This document shows, one piece after another, positions 37,967 to 38,022 of a DNA stretch of 38,022 nt. Made by a program: the position numbers and the translations under genes. This stretch comes from a virus. Location of the stretch: positions 1-38,022 of the IMG/VR virus record IMGVR_UViG_3300042549_005319, one strand, 5' to 3'. Under the pieces are notes generated by a model. That model made no database searches. It saw nothing but the letters and a program-made list of their open reading frames with translations, and was not told the DNA's origin. Numbering within the stretch: the first letter of the stretch is position 1; each line of letters begins with the position of its first letter.

Positions 37967-38022
37967 TGGCGGAGGCGATGGGATTCGAACTCATGGACCT
38001 GTTACAGTCGACGGTTTTCAAG
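37967..38022 (-). tRNA. tRNA-Ser(UGA), partial, 3' part only
   Basis: The minus strand begins within the anticodon arm: CTTGAAAACCG with anticodon TGA, followed by a long variable arm, the T arm GAGTTCGAATCCC and acceptor strand ending in an encoded CCA at 37967-37969. Long variable arm and anticodon give Ser(UGA). The 5' half lies outside the window. The 3' end faces the prophage, a usual integration target. Confidence 0.93.

Noticed and set aside
1-38022. CRISPR array or insertion sequence
   Set aside because: No regularly spaced repeat-spacer series and no transposase-like frame or terminal inverted repeats were seen.

Overview
The window is most of a temperate, lambda-like tailed-phage genome (siphovirus type) lying as a prophage in what is most likely a Pseudomonas chromosome, probably of the P. 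fluorescens/P. putida type. That host call rests on recalled family resemblance (portal of the DUF4055 type, terminase small subunit of the DUF2280 type, spanin and tail genes typical of Pseudomonas prophages), on the G+C-rich coding sequence with many short AT-richer insertions, and on a partial tRNA-Ser(UGA) at the right edge. The integrase, repressor and early control genes are not in the window; they should lie to the left. No database search was possible.

Layout. 1-3580: replication and nin-type genes: an O-like initiator (start outside the window) with five iteron-like palindromes inside the gene, a probable P-position partner, a small coiled-coil protein, NinB, NinG, and a protein in the position of the late antiterminator Q. 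3558-5142: a possible late promoter with a short terminated leader, then three small genes, each closed by an intrinsic terminator; the last is a helix-turn-helix protein preceded by CTAG repeats spaced one helical turn apart. 5154-6879: two single-pass membrane proteins (holin candidates), a reverse-strand insert, and a putative zinc metallopeptidase. 6911-16568: DNA packaging and head (small and large terminase, portal, Mu F-like minor head protein, scaffold-like protein, major capsid, connectors, tail terminator). 16639-30512: tail (tube, chaperone with a -1 frameshift extension, tape measure, M, L, K, I and J homologues). 30516-33201: distal tail and fibre genes with a fibre assembly protein. 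34093-35541: lysis (GH19 endolysin, Rz and embedded Rz1) and two small genes. 35542-37011: a reverse-strand, probably LexA-controlled pair with a YedK/HMCES (SRAP) protein. 37061-37755: a reverse-strand pair with a HEPN-like protein. 37756-38022: a gene-free stretch with direct repeats, a perfect hairpin, and the 3' end of tRNA-Ser, the likely attachment region.

The notable feature is how often the late operon is interrupted. Small AT-richer genes, on either strand and often with their own terminators, sit between essential morphogenesis genes: after the minor head gene, after a connector gene, six between K and I, one between I and J, and an FkbM-type methyltransferase between the fibre and lysis genes. 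These look like morons (lysogeny-expressed cargo); several encode membrane proteins or a lipoprotein, as superinfection-exclusion factors do. Nine + strand intrinsic terminators lie between the Q-like gene and J, so late expression probably needs processive antitermination as in lambda.
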